From Aristolochia californica (lineage: Eukaryota > Streptophyta > Magnoliopsida > Piperales > Aristolochiaceae): DNA of 64,000 nt. Both the position numbers and the translations under genes were made by a program. Shown one piece after another: positions 36,829-51,100 of this stretch. How positions within the stretch are numbered: the stretch's first letter is position 1; each line of letters starts with the position of its first letter. Location of the stretch: positions 31,632,295 through 31,696,294 of the forward strand of contig JARWKL010000001.1 in NCBI GenBank assembly GCA_029961685.1, in the 5' to 3' direction. A model generated the notes under the pieces. The model had not been told where the DNA came from, did no database searches, and saw only the letters and a list, made by a program, of their open reading frames with translations.

Positions 36829-39800
36829 AAAAAAAGGAAAATAGATCCAACAAAATGAAAATTTTAGAATTTTTGGTAAGGAAAAATTTAATACAACAAC
36901 AAATGTAAGTAAAGAAAATTTATTCACATACCACAAATGAACAAAAAAGTTTTGTTATCCATGCTTGGGAAATTCCACTAGCTCAACCCTAATAGCTTGG
37001 AATTTTATAAGAAAAAGATTTCTTCTACACATGTTTTAAAAATGGATATGCATGCTTGAAACATGTTAAATATGCAAATCACCTATGGATCCAAACCTTT
37101 TAAAGAGAATAACAAACAATGATTAAATTCTCAAGTGAACGTGCTGTGGGATATTTACCCCAGTCAAACAACCCATTATTTTTCCCATTTACAAAAAGCT
37201 GATCTAACAATCATAGATGATTGTAAGGTAATTTATCATGTGTAACAGGCTATATTTTTTTAAGAAATGATTTATGGAATTAGAGTCAACACTCAATTAA
37301 AAATCCTCCGCCACCCCCTTTCCCGATGATTAAAAAAACTAATATATAAAAACTAAAAGGATTTTACAATCCCTAATAATTACAGACACTCTTTGGAATT
37401 ATCTCGCTTTACATTTGAGCATTGTGCATTTCTATTTTAGATGTAAACTTTTTTCTTAAATCAAAACTTTTAGTTTTCTCTATCCCTTCATCCTGTAAAC
37501 AAAAAAGGCAAATAGATCACAATAAAATGAAAATTATAGAGTTTGTGTATGGAAAAAATTTAAAACAACAAAAAATGTTAGTAAATTAAATTTATTCACA
37601 CTCCACAAATGAACACAAAAGTTTTGTTATCCAAGTTTGAGAAATTCCACTAGTTCAACCCTAATAGCTTGGAATTTTATAAGAAAGAAATTTCTTCAAC
37701 ACATGATTTAAAAATGGATATGCATGCATGAAACATGTTAAAGAGGCAAATGACCTATGGATCCAAACCTTTTAAAGAGAATAACAAACACTCATTAAAT
37801 TCTCAAGTGAACGTGCTGTGGGATATTTACCCGAGTCAAACAAGCCATTATTTTGCCCATTTACAGAAAACCGACATAAAAATTATAGATGATTGTAAAG
37901 TGATTTATCATGCTTAACGGGCAATATTTTTGTTGAAAATGACTTAAGAACTGGGAGTCAACACTCGGTTAAAAATCCCCCGCCTCCCCATTTTCCCAAC
38001 GTTTGCAAAACCTAATATATAAAAACTAAAAAGAGTTTAAATCCCTAAAAATTACAGACACTCTTTGGAATTATCTCTCTCTACACTTTTGCATTGTGCA
38101 TTTCTATTTTAAATGTAAAATTTTTTCTTAAATCAAAACTTTGAGTTTTCACTCTCCCTTCTTCCTGTAAAAAAAAAAGGCAAATAGATCACAACAAAAT
38201 GAAAATTTTAGAGTTTGTGTATGGAAAAAATTTAAAACAACAACAAAGGTAAGTAAAGAAAATTTATTCACACACCACAAATGAACACAAAATTTTTGTT
38301 ATCCAAGTTTGGGAAATTCCACTAAATCAACCCTAATAGGTTGGAATTTTATAAGAAAGAGATTTCTTCTAGACAAGTGTTAAGAATGGATACGCATGCT
38401 TGAAACATGTTAAAGGGGCAAATGACGTATGGATGCAAACCTTTAAAAGAGAATAACAAACACTCAATAAATTCTCAAGTGAACGTGCGGTGGAATATTT
38501 ACCTTTGTCATACAAGCCATTATTTTTCCCACTCACAAAAAGCTTAACTAAAAGTCATAGATGATTGTAAAGTGATTTATCTTGCTTAACGAGCAATATT
38601 TTTATAAGAAAATATTTTTGGATTGGGAGTCAACTCTCAGTTAAAATTCCACTGCCTCCCATTTTCCCGAAGACTACAAAACCTAATATATGAAAACTAA
38701 AAAAATTTTACAATCCCTAACAATTATAGACACTCTTTGGAATTATCTCTCTTTACATTTATGCATTGTGAATTTCCATTTTAGATGTATACTTTTTTCT
38801 TAAATCAAAACTTTGAGTTTTCTCTATCTCTTATCCCGTTAAACAAAAAAGGCAAATAGATCACAAAAAATGAAACTTTTAGAGTTTGTGTATGGAAAAA
38901 ATTTAAAACAACAAAAAATTTACGTAAAATAAATTTATTCACACTCCACAAATGAACACAAAAGTTTTGTTATCTAAGTTTGGGAAATTCAACTACTTCA
39001 ACCCTAATAGCTTGGAATTTTATAAAAAAGAGATTTATTCTACACATGTTTTAAAAATGGATATGCATGCTTGAAACATGTGTAAAGATGCAAATGACCT
39101 ATGGATCCAAACCTTTTAAAAATAAAACAAACGCTCATTAAATTCTCAAATGAACGTGCAGTGGGATCTTTACCAGACTCAAACAAGGCATTATTTTGCT
39201 CATTTAAAAAAAGCCGACGTGACAATCATACACGATTGTAAAGTGATTTATCATGCCTAATGGGCTATATTTTTGTTGGAAATGACTTATGGATGGGGAG
39301 TAAACACATAGTTAAAAATCCCCTGCCTCCCCATTTTCCCAACTATTGTAAACCCTAAAATATAAAAACTAAAACGAGTTTAAAATCCCTAAAAATTACA
39401 GACACTCTTTTGAATTATCTCTCTCGACATTTTTGCATCGTGCATTTACATTTTTTATGTATACTTTTTTCTTAAATCAAAACTTTGAGTTTTCGCTCTC
39501 CCTTCATTTCGTAAACAAAAAAGGTTAATAGATCCCAACAAAATGAAAATTTAAGAGTTTTTGTATGGAAAAAACTTAAAACAACAACAAATGTAAGAAA
39601 AGAAAATTTATTCACACACAAAAAATGAACACAAAAGTTTTGTTAACCAAGTTTGGGAAATTCCACTAGTTCAACCTTAATAGCTTGGAATTTTATAAGA
39701 AAGAATTTCTTCTACACATGTTTTAAAAATGGATATGCATGCTTGAAACATGTTAAAGATGAAAATGACCTATGGATCCAAACCTTTTAAATTTAAAAAC

Positions 39801-40994
39801 AAACGCTCATAAAATTCTCAAGTGAACGTGCAGTGGGATATTTACCCGAGTCAGACGAGCCTTTATTTTTCACATTAACAAAAAGCTGACCTAACATTAA
39901 TTGATGATTGTAAAGTGGTTTATCGTACGTAATGGACTATATTTTTTTAAGAAATGATGTTTGGATTGGGAGTCAACGCTCAGTTAAAAATCCCCTGACT
40001 CCACCTTTTCCCGATGATTGCAAAACCTAATATATAAAACTAAAAAGAGTTTACAATCCCTAAAAATTATAGACACTCTTATGAATTATCTCTTTCTACA
40101 TTTTTTCATTGTGCATTTCCATTTTAGATGTATATTTTTTTCTTAAATCAAAACTTTGAGTTTTCGCTCTCCCATCATCCCGTATTGAAAAAAGGCAAAT
40201 TGATCACAACAAAATAAAAAATTTAGAGTTTATGAATGGAAGAAATTTAAAACAACAACAAATGTAAGTAAAGAAAATGTATTCGGTCACCACAAATGAA
40301 CAACATAGTTTAGTTATCCAAGTTTGGGAAATTCCACTAGTTCAACCCTAATATCTTGGAATTTTATAAGACAGAGATTTCTCCTACTTATGTTTTAAAA
40401 ATGGATATGCATGGTTGAAACATGTTAATGATGCAAATGTCCTATGGATCCAAACTTTTAAAGATAATAACAAATGCTCATTAAATTCTTAAGTGAACTT
40501 GTGGTGGGATATTTACCCGAGTCAAACAAGCCATTATTTTGCCCATTTACAAAAAGCTGACCTAACAATCATAAATATTTGTAAAGTGATTTATCATGTG
40601 TAACGGACTATATTTTTTTAAGAAATGACTTATGGATTGGGAGTCAATGCTCAATTAAAAATTCCTCGCCTGCCCCTTTCATCGTCGATTGCAAAACCTA
40701 ATATATAAAAACTAGAAAGAGTTTACATTTCCAAAAAAATAAAGACACTCATTGGAATTATCTCTCTCTATATTTTTACATTGTGCATTTCCATTTTAGA
40801 TTTATACTTTTTTCTTAAATCAAAACTTGGTGTTTTCGCTCTCCTTTCATGACGTAAACAAAAAAACCAAATAGATCACAACAAAATTAAAATTTTAAAG
40901 TTTATGTATGGAAAAAATTTTAAACAACAACAAATGTAAGTAAAGAAAATTTATTCGCAAACCACAAATTAACACAAAAGTTTTTTTATCCAAG

Positions 40995-41010
40995 TTTTGG
41001 AAATCCCTAA
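40995..41010 (+). other. Back-jump junction producing a 945-bp monomer
   Basis: The 40422 monomer reads to 'caagttttggaaat' (phase about 582) and continues with 'ccctaaaaataccagac' (phase about 310). Some 275 bp are thus read twice. The two parent sequences, 'ggaaattccac' and 'acaatccctaa', share only a few bases (AAT and CC) at the switch. Confidence 0.87.
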
Positions 41011-42225
41011 AAATACCAGACACTTCAAAATTATCTCTCTCTACCTTTGTTCACTGTGCCTTTCCCTATTAGATGTATTCTTTTTTCTTACATCAAAACT
41101 TAGATTTTTGGCTCTCCCTACATCCCCTAAACATAGAAGGCAAATAGATCACAACAAAATGAAAATTTAAGAGTTTCTAAATGGATAATTTTTAAAACAA
41201 AAACAAATGTCAATAAAGAAAATTTATTCGAACATGACAAATGAACACAAAAGTTTTGTTATCCAAGTTTGAGAACTTCCACAAGTACAATCCTAATAGC
41301 TTAAAATTTTATAAGAAAGAGATTTCTTCTACACATGTTTTAAAAATGTATATGCATGCTTGAAACAAGTTAAAGATGAAATTGACCTATGGATCGAAAA
41401 CTTTTAAAGAGAATAACCAACACATTAAATTCTCAAGTGAACATGTGGTGGGATATTTACCCAAGTGAAACAAGGCATTATTTTTGCCATTTACAAAAAG
41501 CTGACCTATGATTCATAGATGATTTTAAAGTGATTTATCATGTGTAACGGGCTATATTTTGTAAGAAATGAATTATGGATTGGGAGTCAACACTCTGTTA
41601 AAAATCCCCTACCTCCCCCTTTTTCCGACGATTGCAAAACCTAATATATAAAAACTAAAAAGAGTTTACAATCCCTAAAAATTAAAGATACTCTTTGGAA
41701 TTATCTCTCTCTACATTTGTGCATTGTGAATTTCCATTTTAGATGTATAATTTTTTCTTAAATAAAAACTTTGAGTTATCGCTCTCCCTTCATCCTGTAA
41801 ACAAAAAAGGTAAATAGATCAACACAAAAAGAAAATTTTAGAGTTTATGTAAGGAAAAAAATTTAAACAACAACAACAGTAAATAAAGAAAATTTATTCG
41901 CACACCACAAATGAACACAAAAGTTTTGTGATCCAAGTTTTGGAAATTCCACTACTTCAATCTAAATTGCCTGGAATTTTATAAGAAAGAGATTTCTTCT
42001 ACACATGTTTTAACAATGGATATGCACGCTTGAAATATGTTAAAGATGCAAATGACCTATGGATCCAAACCTTTTAAAGAGAAAAGGATACGCTCATTAA
42101 TTTCTCAAGTGAACATGCAGTTGAATATTTACCCGAGTCAAACAAGCCATTATTTTGCCCATTTACAAAAGCTGACCTAAAAATCATAGATGATTGTAAA
42201 GTGATTTATCATGCGTAACGGGCTA

Positions 42226-42228
42226 TAT
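42226..42228 (+). other. 20-bp deletion junction at a TAT repeat
   Basis: 'cgggctatat' runs directly into 'ggatttgcag'. The usual 'ttttgtaagaaatgactt' between two TAT triplets, 20 bp apart, is missing. The spacing is 650 bp. Confidence 0.75.
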
Positions 42229-45200
42229 GGATTTGCAGTCAACTCTCAGTTAAAAATTGCCTGCCTCCCCATTTTTCCCACGATTGCAAAAACTAATTTA
42301 TAAAAACTAAAAAGAGTTTACAATCCCTAAAATTACAGACACTCTTTGGAATTATCTCTCTCTATATTTGTGCATTGTACATTTCCATTTTAGACGTATA
42401 CTTTTTTCATAAATCAAAACTTCCAGTTTTTGCTCTCCCTTCATCCTGTAAACAAAAAACGCAAATAGATCACAACAAAATGAAAATTTTAGTGTTGATG
42501 TATGGAAAAAATTTAAAACAACAACAAATGTAAGTAAAGAAAATTTATTCGCACACCACAAATAAACACAAAAGTTTTGTAATCCAAGTTTGGGAAATTC
42601 CACTAGTTCAACCCTAATAGCTTGGAAGTTAAAAAAAAGAGATTTCTTTTACACAAGTTTTAAAAATGGATATGCATGATTGAAACATGTTAAAGTTGCA
42701 AATGACCTATGGATCCAGACCTTTTAAAGAGAATAACAAACATTCAATAAATTCTCAAGTGAACATGCAGTGGATATTTACCTGTGTCAAACAAGTCATT
42801 ACTTTGCTCAATTACAAAAAGCTGACTTATAAATCATAGATGATTGTAAAGTGATTTATCATGCATAACGGGCTATATTTTGTGAGAAATGACTGATGGA
42901 TTGGGAGTCAATGCTCAGTTTAAAATTCCCCGCTGCCTCCTTTTCTCTACAATTGCAAAACCTACTATATAAAAACTAAAAAGAGTTTAAAAACCCTAAA
43001 AATTACTGACACTCTTTGGAATTATCTCTCTCTACATTTGTGCATTGTGCATTTATATTTTAGATGTATACTTTTTTCTTAAATCAAAATTTTGTGATTT
43101 GGCTTGCCCTTCATCTTGTAAACAACAAAGGCAAATAGATCACGAAAAAATGAAAATTTAGGGTGGGTTTATGTATGGAAAAAATTATAACAACAACTAA
43201 TATAAGTGAAGAAAATTTATTCGCACACTTCAAATAAATACAAAATTTTTGTTATCCAAGTTTGGGAATCTCCACTAGTTCAACCTTAGTAGCTTGAAAT
43301 TTTATAAGAAAGAGATTTCTTCTACACATATTTTAAAAATGGATATGCATGCTTGAAACATGTTAAAGATGCAAATGACCTATGGATCCAAATATTTTAA
43401 GGAGAATAACAAACGGTCATCAAATTCTCAAGTGAATATGCGGTGGGATATTTACCTGAGTCATACAAGCCATTATTTTGCCTATTTACAAAAAGTTGAC
43501 CTATTAATCATAGATGATTGTAAAGTGATTTATCATGCGTAATGGGCTATATTTTTGTAAGAAATGACTTATGGAATGGGAATCAACGCTCAATTAAAAA
43601 TCCCCCGCCTCCCCCTTTTCCCGACAATAGTAAAAAATAATTTATAAAAACTAAAAAGAGATTACAATACATAAAAATTACAAACATTCTTTGGAATTAT
43701 ATCTCTCTACATTTGTGCAATGTGCATTTCCATTTGAGATATATACTTTTTTATTTATTCAAACCATTGAGATTATGCTCTCCCTTCATCCTGTAAAAAA
43801 ATGAAGGCAAATAGATCACAACAAAATGAAAATTTTAGAGTTTATGTTTGGACAAAATTTAAAACAACAACAAATGAAAATTTATTCGCACTCCACAAAT
43901 GAACACAAAAGTTTTGTTATCCAAGTTTTGGAAATTCTACTAGTACAATCCTAATAACTTGGAATTTTATAAGAAGGAGATTTCTTCTACACATGTTTTA
44001 ACAAAGGATATTCATGCTTCAAACATGTTAAAAATGCAAATGACCTACGGGTCCAAACCGTTTAAAGAGAATAGCAAACGCTCAATAAATTCTCAAGTGA
44101 ACATGCGGTGGGATATTTACCCGAGTCAAACTTGCCATTATTTTGCCAATTTACTAAACACTGACCTTACAATAAAAGATGATTGTAAAGTGATTTATCA
44201 TTCGTAACGGGCTTTTTTGTAAGAAAGTAATTATGGATTGGGACTCAACACTAAGTTAAAAATCTCTGCCTCCCCATTTTCCCGCCATTTGCAAAAACTA
44301 ATATATAAAAACTAAAGAGAGTTTACAATCCCTAAAAAATACAAACACTCTTTGGAATTATCTCTCTCTACATTTGGGCATTGTACATTTCCATTTTAGA
44401 TATATACTTTTTTCTTCAATCAAAACTTTGAGTTTTCGCACTCTCTTCATCCCGAATACAAAAAAGGCACATAGATCACAACTAAATGATAATTTAAGAG
44501 TTTATGTATGGAAAAAATTTAAAACAAAATAAAATGTAAGAAAAGAAAATTTATTCCCACACCACAAATGAACACAAAAGTTTTGTAATCCAAGTTTGGG
44601 AAATTCCACTAGTTCAACCCTAATAGCTTGGAATTTTATAAGAATGAGATTTCTTGTACACATGTTTTAAAAATGGATATGCAATATTGAAACAAGTTAA
44701 AGATGCAAATGACCTATGGATCCAAACCTTTTAAAGAGAATAACAAACGTTCAATAAATTCTCAAGTGAACATGCAGTGCGAAATCAACCCGAGTCAAAC
44801 AAGCCATTATTTTTCCCATTTACAAAAAGCTGAGCTAACAATCATAGATAATTTTAAAGTGATTTATCATGTGTAACGGGCTATATTTTTGTAAGAAATT
44901 ACATATGGATTGGGAGTCAATGCTTAGTTAAGAATCCCCCGCTGCCCCCTTTTCCCTACAATTGCAAATACTAAAATATAAAAACTAAAAAGAGTTTACA
45001 AACACTAAAAATTATAGAAACATTTTGGAATTATCTCTCTCTACATTTGTGCATTGTGCATTACCATTTTAGATGGATACTTTTTTCTTAAATAAAAACT
45101 TTAAAATTTCCCTCTCCTTCATCCTGTAAACAAAAAAGGCAAATATATCACAACAAAATGAAAATTTTAGAGTTTATGTATGGAAAAAAATTTAAACAAC

Positions 45201-46052
45201 AACAAATATAAGAAAAGAAAATTTATTCGCACACCAATAATGAACACAAATGTTTTGTTATCCAAGTTTGGAAAATTCCACTAGATCAACCCTAATAGCT
45301 TGGAATTTTATAAGAAAGAGATTTCTTCTACACATGATTTAAAAATGGATATGCATTCCTGAAACATGTTAAAGATGCAAATGAACTATGGATCCAAAGA
45401 TTTTAAAGAGAATAACAAACACTCATTAAATTCTCAAGTGAATATGCGGTGGGAAATTTACCGGAGTCAAACAAGCCATTATTTTGCCCATTTATAAAAA
45501 GCTGACCTAACAATCATAGATGATTCTAAAGTGATTTATCATGCGTAACGAGCTATATTTTTGTAGGAAATTACTAATGGATTGGGAGTCAACGCGCAGT
45601 TGAAAATCCCTCGCCTCCCCCTTTTCCCCTCGATTTCAAAAACTAATATATAAAATCAAAAAAGAGTTTATAATTCCTAAAATTTACAGACACACTTTGG
45701 ATTTATCGCTCTCTACATTTGTGCATTGTGCATTTCCACTTTAGATGTATAATTTGCTCTTAAATCAAAACTTTCAGTTTTTCGCTCTCCCTTCATCCCT
45801 TATAAAAAAAAGGCAAATAGATCACAACAATATGAAAATTTAAGAATTTATATATGGACAAAATTTAAAACAACAAAAAATGTGAGGAAAGAAAATTTAT
45901 TCGCACACCACAAATGAACTCAAAAGTCTTGTTATCCAAGTTTGGAAAATTCCACTATTTCAACTCGAATAGCTTAGAATTTTAAAAGAAAGAGATTTCT
46001 TCTACACATGTTTTAACAATGGATATGCATGCTTGAAACATGTTAAAGATGC

Positions 46053-46256
46053 AAATGACCTATGGATCCAAATCTTTTAAAGAGATCAACAAACGCTCAT
46101 TAAATTCTCAAGTGAACGTGCGGTGGGATATTTACCCGAGTCGAACGACCATTATTTTGCCCATTTACAAAAAAGCTGACCTAAAAATCATAGATGATTG
46201 TAAAGTGATTTACCAAGCATAACAGGCCATATTTTTGTATGAAATGACTTATGGAT
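46053..46256 (+). repeat. Internal direct repeat AAATGAC(C/T)TATGGAT, 189 bp apart (example)
   Basis: Positions 46053-46067 (aaatgacctatggat) and 46242-46256 (aaatgacttatggat) match at 14 of 15 bases. The pair is present in most monomers at phases 14 and 203. It could be a remnant of an older, shorter repeat or a doubled binding site. Confidence 0.7.
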
Positions 46257-46320
46257 TGCAAGCAAATGCTCAGTTAAAAATCCCCCGCCTCCCTCTTTTC
46301 CCAACGATTTCCAAACCTAA

Positions 46321-46330
46321 TATATAAAAA
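46321..46330 (+). promoter_or_regulatory. TATA-like box (example of a per-monomer element)
   Basis: 'tatataaaaa' follows 'cctaa' at phase about 284-294 of most monomers from 17.8 kb on; the earlier subfamily has the weaker 'gagatataaaaac'. It fits a TATA box consensus, but AT-rich DNA offers such matches by chance. If satellite transcripts exist, this is one candidate start on the plus strand. Confidence 0.25.
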
Positions 46331-49304
46331 CTATAAAGATTTTACTATACTTAAAAATTACAGACACTCTTTGGAATTATCTTTCTCCCCTTTTTTGCAT
46401 TGTGCATTTCCATTTTAGAAGTATTCATTTTTCTTAAATCAAAACTTTGAGATTTCGATCTCCCTTCATCCCAAAAACAAAAAAGGCAAATAGATCACTA
46501 CAAAATGAAAATTTAAGAGTTTATGTATTGAAAATTTTTAAAACAACAACAAATATTAGTAAAGAAAATTTATTCGCACACCACAAATGACTTCAAATGT
46601 TTTGTCATCAGTTTGGGAAATTCCAGTTGTTCAACCCTAATAGCTTGGAATTTTATAAAAAAGAGAGTTCTTCTACACATGTTTTAAAATGGATATACAT
46701 GCTTGAAACAGTTAAAGATGCAAATGACCTATGGATCCAAACCTTTTAAGGAGAATAACAAACGCTCTTTAAATTCTCAAGTGAACATGCGGTGGGATAT
46801 TTACCTGAGTCAAACAAGCCATTATTTTGCCCATTTCCTAACAATCACAGATGATTGTAAAGTGATTTATCATGCGCAACGGGCTATATTTTTGTAAAAA
46901 ATGACTTATGGATGGGAGTCAACGCTGAGTGAAAAATCCCTTGCCTCCCCCATTTTCGGACCATTGCAAAAACTAATATATTAAAACCAAAAAGAGTTTA
47001 CAATACCTAAAAATTACAGACGCTCTTTGGAATTATCTCCCTCTACATTTGTGCATTGTGCATATCCATTTTAGATGTATACTTTTTTCTTAAACGAAAA
47101 CTTTGAGATTTCAATCTCCCTTCATCCCATAAACAAAAACAGGCAAAGATATCACAACAAAATGAAAATTTTAGACATTATGTATGGACAAAATTTTAAA
47201 CATCAACAAATATAAGTAAATAACATTTATTCCCAGACCACAAATGAACACAAAAGTTTTGTTATCCAAGTTTGGAAAATTCCACTTGTTCAACCCTAAT
47301 AGATTGGAATTTTATAATAAAGAGATTTCTTCTACACATGTTTTAAAAATGGATATGCATTCTTGAAACATGATAAAGATGCAAATGAGCTATGGATTAA
47401 AAGCTTTTAAAGAGAATAACAAGCGCTCATTAAATTCTCAAGTGAACGTGCGGTGGGAAATTTACTAGAGTCAAACAAGCCATTATTTTGCCCATTTACA
47501 AAACGATGACCTAACAATCATAGATGATTGTAAAGTGATTTATCATGCGTAATAGGCTATATTTTTGTAAGAAATGACTTATGGATTGGGGGCCAACGCT
47601 CAGTTAAAAATCCCCCGCCTCCCCCTTTTCCCGACGATTACAAAAACTAATATATAAAAAATAAAAAGACTTTACAATACCTAAAAATTATCGACACTCT
47701 TTGGAATTTCTCTCTCTACATTTGTGCATTGTGCATTTCCATTTTATATATATACTTTTTTCTTAAATCAAAACTTTGAGTTTTTGCTCTCCCTTCTTCC
47801 CGTAAACAAAAAAGGCAAAAAGATCACAACAAAATGAAAATTTTAGAGTTTATGTATGGAAAAAATTTAAAACAATAGAAAATTTAAGTAAAGAAAATTT
47901 ATTCACACACCGCAAATGAACACAAATGTTTGGTTATCCAAGTTTGGGCAATTCCACTTGTTCAACCCAAATTGCAGGGAATTTTATAAGAAAGTGATTT
48001 CTTCTACACATGTTTTAAAAATGGATTTGCATACTTGAAACATGTTAAAGATGCAAATGACTTACAAATCCAAACCTTTTAATGAGAATAGAAAATGCTA
48101 ATTAAATTCTCAAGTGAACGTGCTGTGGGATATTTACCTGAGTCAAACAAGCCATTATTTTGCCCATTTACAAAAAGTTGAACTAACAATCATAGATGAT
48201 TGTAAAGTGATTTATCATACGTAACATGCTATAATTTTGTAAGAAATGACATATGGATTGGGAGACAACACTCAGTTAAAATTCCCCCGCCTCTCCCTTT
48301 TCACCATGATTCCAAAAACTAATATATAAAAACAAAACAGAGTTTACAATCCCTAAAAATTACAGACACTCTTTGGAATTATCTCTCTCTACATTTGTTC
48401 TTTGTTCATTTCCATTTTAGATGTATACTTTTTTCCTAAATCAAAACTTTCAGTTTTTGCTCTCCCTTCATCTCGTATACAAAAAAGGCAAATAGATCAC
48501 AACAAAATAAAAATTTAAGAGTTTATGTATGGGAAAATTGTAAAGAAAATTTATTCGCACACCACAAATGAACACAAAAGTCTTGTTACACAAGTTTGGG
48601 AAATTCCACTAGTTTTACCCTAATAGCTTAGAATTTTCTAAGAAAGAGATTTCTACTGCACATGTTTTAACAATGGATATGCATGCTTGAAATATTGTAA
48701 TGATGCAAATGACCTATGATCCAAACCTTTTAAAGAGAATGACAAACGCTCATTAAATTCTCAAGTGAACATGAGGTGGGATATTTTCCCGTCAAACAAG
48801 CCATTATTTTGCTCATTTACAAAAAGTTGACCCAAAAATCATAGATGATTGTAAAGTGAGTTATCAAGCTAATGGGCTATATTTTTTTACGAAATGACTT
48901 ATGAATTCCGAGTCAATGCTCAGTAAAAAATCCCCCACCTGCCCCTTTTCCTGACGATTACAAAACCTAATATATAAAAACTAAAAAGAGTTTACCATCC
49001 TTAAAAATTACAGACACTCTTTGGAATTATCTCTCTCTACATTTGTGTATTGTGCATTTCCATTTTAGATGTATTATATTTTCTTAAATCAAAACTTTGA
49101 GATTTCGCACTCCCTTCATCCGGTAAAAAAAAAAGGTAAATAGATCACAAAAAATGAAAATTTAAGAGTTTATGTATGGAAAAAAATTTAAAAAACAACA
49201 AATATAAGTAAAGAAAATTGATTCGCACACCACAAATGAACACAAAAGTTTTGTTCTCCAAGTTTGGGAAATGCCACAAGTTCAAACCTAATAGCTTGGA
49301 ATTT

Positions 49305-49318
49305 TATATGCATACTTG
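49305..49318 (+). other. About 40-bp deletion removing the hairpin
   Basis: 'cttggaattttata' joins 'tgcatacttgaaac' over a shared ATA. The conserved 'aagaaagagatttctt' hairpin and 'acatgttttaaaaatgg' are absent from this monomer (629-bp spacing). It is one of the few monomers lacking that hairpin. Confidence 0.85.
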
Positions 49319-50754
49319 AAACATGTTAAAGATGAAAATGACCTATGGATCCAAACCTTTTAAGGAGAATAACAAACACTCATTAAATTGTCAAGTGAAT
49401 ATACGGTGGGATATTTACCTGAGTCAAACAACCATTATTTTGACCATTTACAAAAAGTTGACCTAACAATCATAGATGATTGTGAAGTGATTTATCATGA
49501 GAAAAGGGCTATATTTTTTTAAAAAATGAGTTATGGACTGGGAGTCAACGCTCAGTTAAAAATCCCCCGCCTACCCCTTTTCCCGACAATTGCAAAAAGT
49601 AATATATAAAAATCAAAAAGAGTTTACAATAGATAAAAATTACAGACACTCTTTGGAATTATCTCTCTCTGCATTTGAGCATTCTGCATTTCCATTTTAG
49701 ATGTATACTTTTTTCTTAAATCAAAACTTTGACATTTCGCTCTCCTTTCATACTGTAAACAAAAAAGGCAAATAGATCACAACAAAATGAAAATTTTAGA
49801 GTTTATGTATGGAAAAAATTTTAAACAACAAAAAATATAAGTAAAGAAAATTTATTTGCACACCACAAATGAACACAAAAGTTTTGTTATCCAAGTTTGG
49901 AAAATTCCACTAGTTCAACCCTAATAGCATGGAATTTTATAACAAAGAGATTTCTTCTACACATGTTTTAAAACTGAATATGCAAACTTGAAACATGTTA
50001 AATATGCAAAAGACCTATGGATCCATACCTTTTCAAGAGAAAAACAAATACCCATTATATTCTCAAGTGAACGTGCGGTTGGAAATTTACTGGAGTCAAA
50101 CAAGCCATTATTTTGGGCATTTACAAAATGCTGACCTAATAACCATAGATGATTGTAACGTGATTTATCATGCGTAACGGCCTATATTTCTGTAAGAAAT
50201 GACTTATGGATTGGGAGTCAACGCTCAATTAAAAATCCTCCGCCTCCCCCTTTTCCATACGATTTCAAACACTAATATAAAAAAACTAAAAAGAGTTTAC
50301 AATACCTAAAAATTATCGACACTCTTTAGAATTATCTCTCTCTACATTTGTCCATTGTGCATTTCAATTTGATATATATACTTTTTTCTTAAATCAAAAC
50401 TTTGACTTTTTGCTCTCCCTTCATCCCGTAAACAAAAAAGGCAAATAGATCTCAACAAAATGAAAATTTTAGAGTTTATGCATGGAAAAAATTTAAAACA
50501 TCAGAAAATGAAAGTAAAGAAAATTTATTCACACACCACAAATGAACACAAAAGTTTTGTTATCAAATTTTGGGAAATTCGACTTGTTCAACCCAAATAG
50601 CTGGGAATTTGTAAGAAAGAGATTTCTTCTACACATGTTTTAAAAATTGATTCGCATGCTTGAAACATGTAAAGATGCAAATGATTTATGGATCCAAACC
50701 TTTTAAAGAGAATAGCAAATGCTCATTAAATTCCCAAGTGAACATGCGGTGGGA

Positions 50755-51100
50755 TATTTACCCTAACAATCATACATCATTGTTAAGTGATTTATCATAA
50801 GTAACGGGCTATATTTTTGTAAGAAATGACTTATGGATTGGGAGTCAACACTCAGTTAAAAATCCCCCGCCTCCCCCTTTTCCCGACGATTGCAAAAACT
50901 AATATATAAAATAAAAAAAACAGTTTACTATCCCTAAAAATTACAGACAATCTTTGGAATTATTTCTCTCTAAATTTGTACAATGTGCATTTCCTTTTTA
51001 GATGTATACTTTCTTCTTAAATCAAAACTTTCAGTTTTTGCTCTCCCTTCATCTAGTATACAAAAAAGGCAAATAGATCACAACAAAAAATGTTAGTGAA
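50755..51100 (+). other. Two deletions within one monomer (583-bp spacing)
   Basis: At about 50760 'gatatttaccc' joins 'taacaatcatac', losing about 44 bp that normally hold 'gagtcaaacaagcc' and 'ttacaaaaagctg'. At about 51083 'cacaacaaaa' joins 'aatgttagtg', losing about 46 bp between two 'caacaaa' repeats. Together they account for the shortfall of about 89 bp. Confidence 0.8.

Larger units (their letters stand above)
33728..41366 (+). repeat. Block of ten monomers containing the recent duplication
   Basis: Monomers start at 33728, 34401, 35228, 36391, 37063, 37735, 38407, 39078, 39750 and 40422. Spacing is regular (669-673 bp) except for 34401 (827 bp), 35228 (1,163 bp) and 40422 (945 bp), each described separately. 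The subfamily is of the 'cctaatatat / ccaaacctttt' kind. At about 40.3 kb 'ttattcacac' starts to change to 'ttattcg'. Confidence 0.9.
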
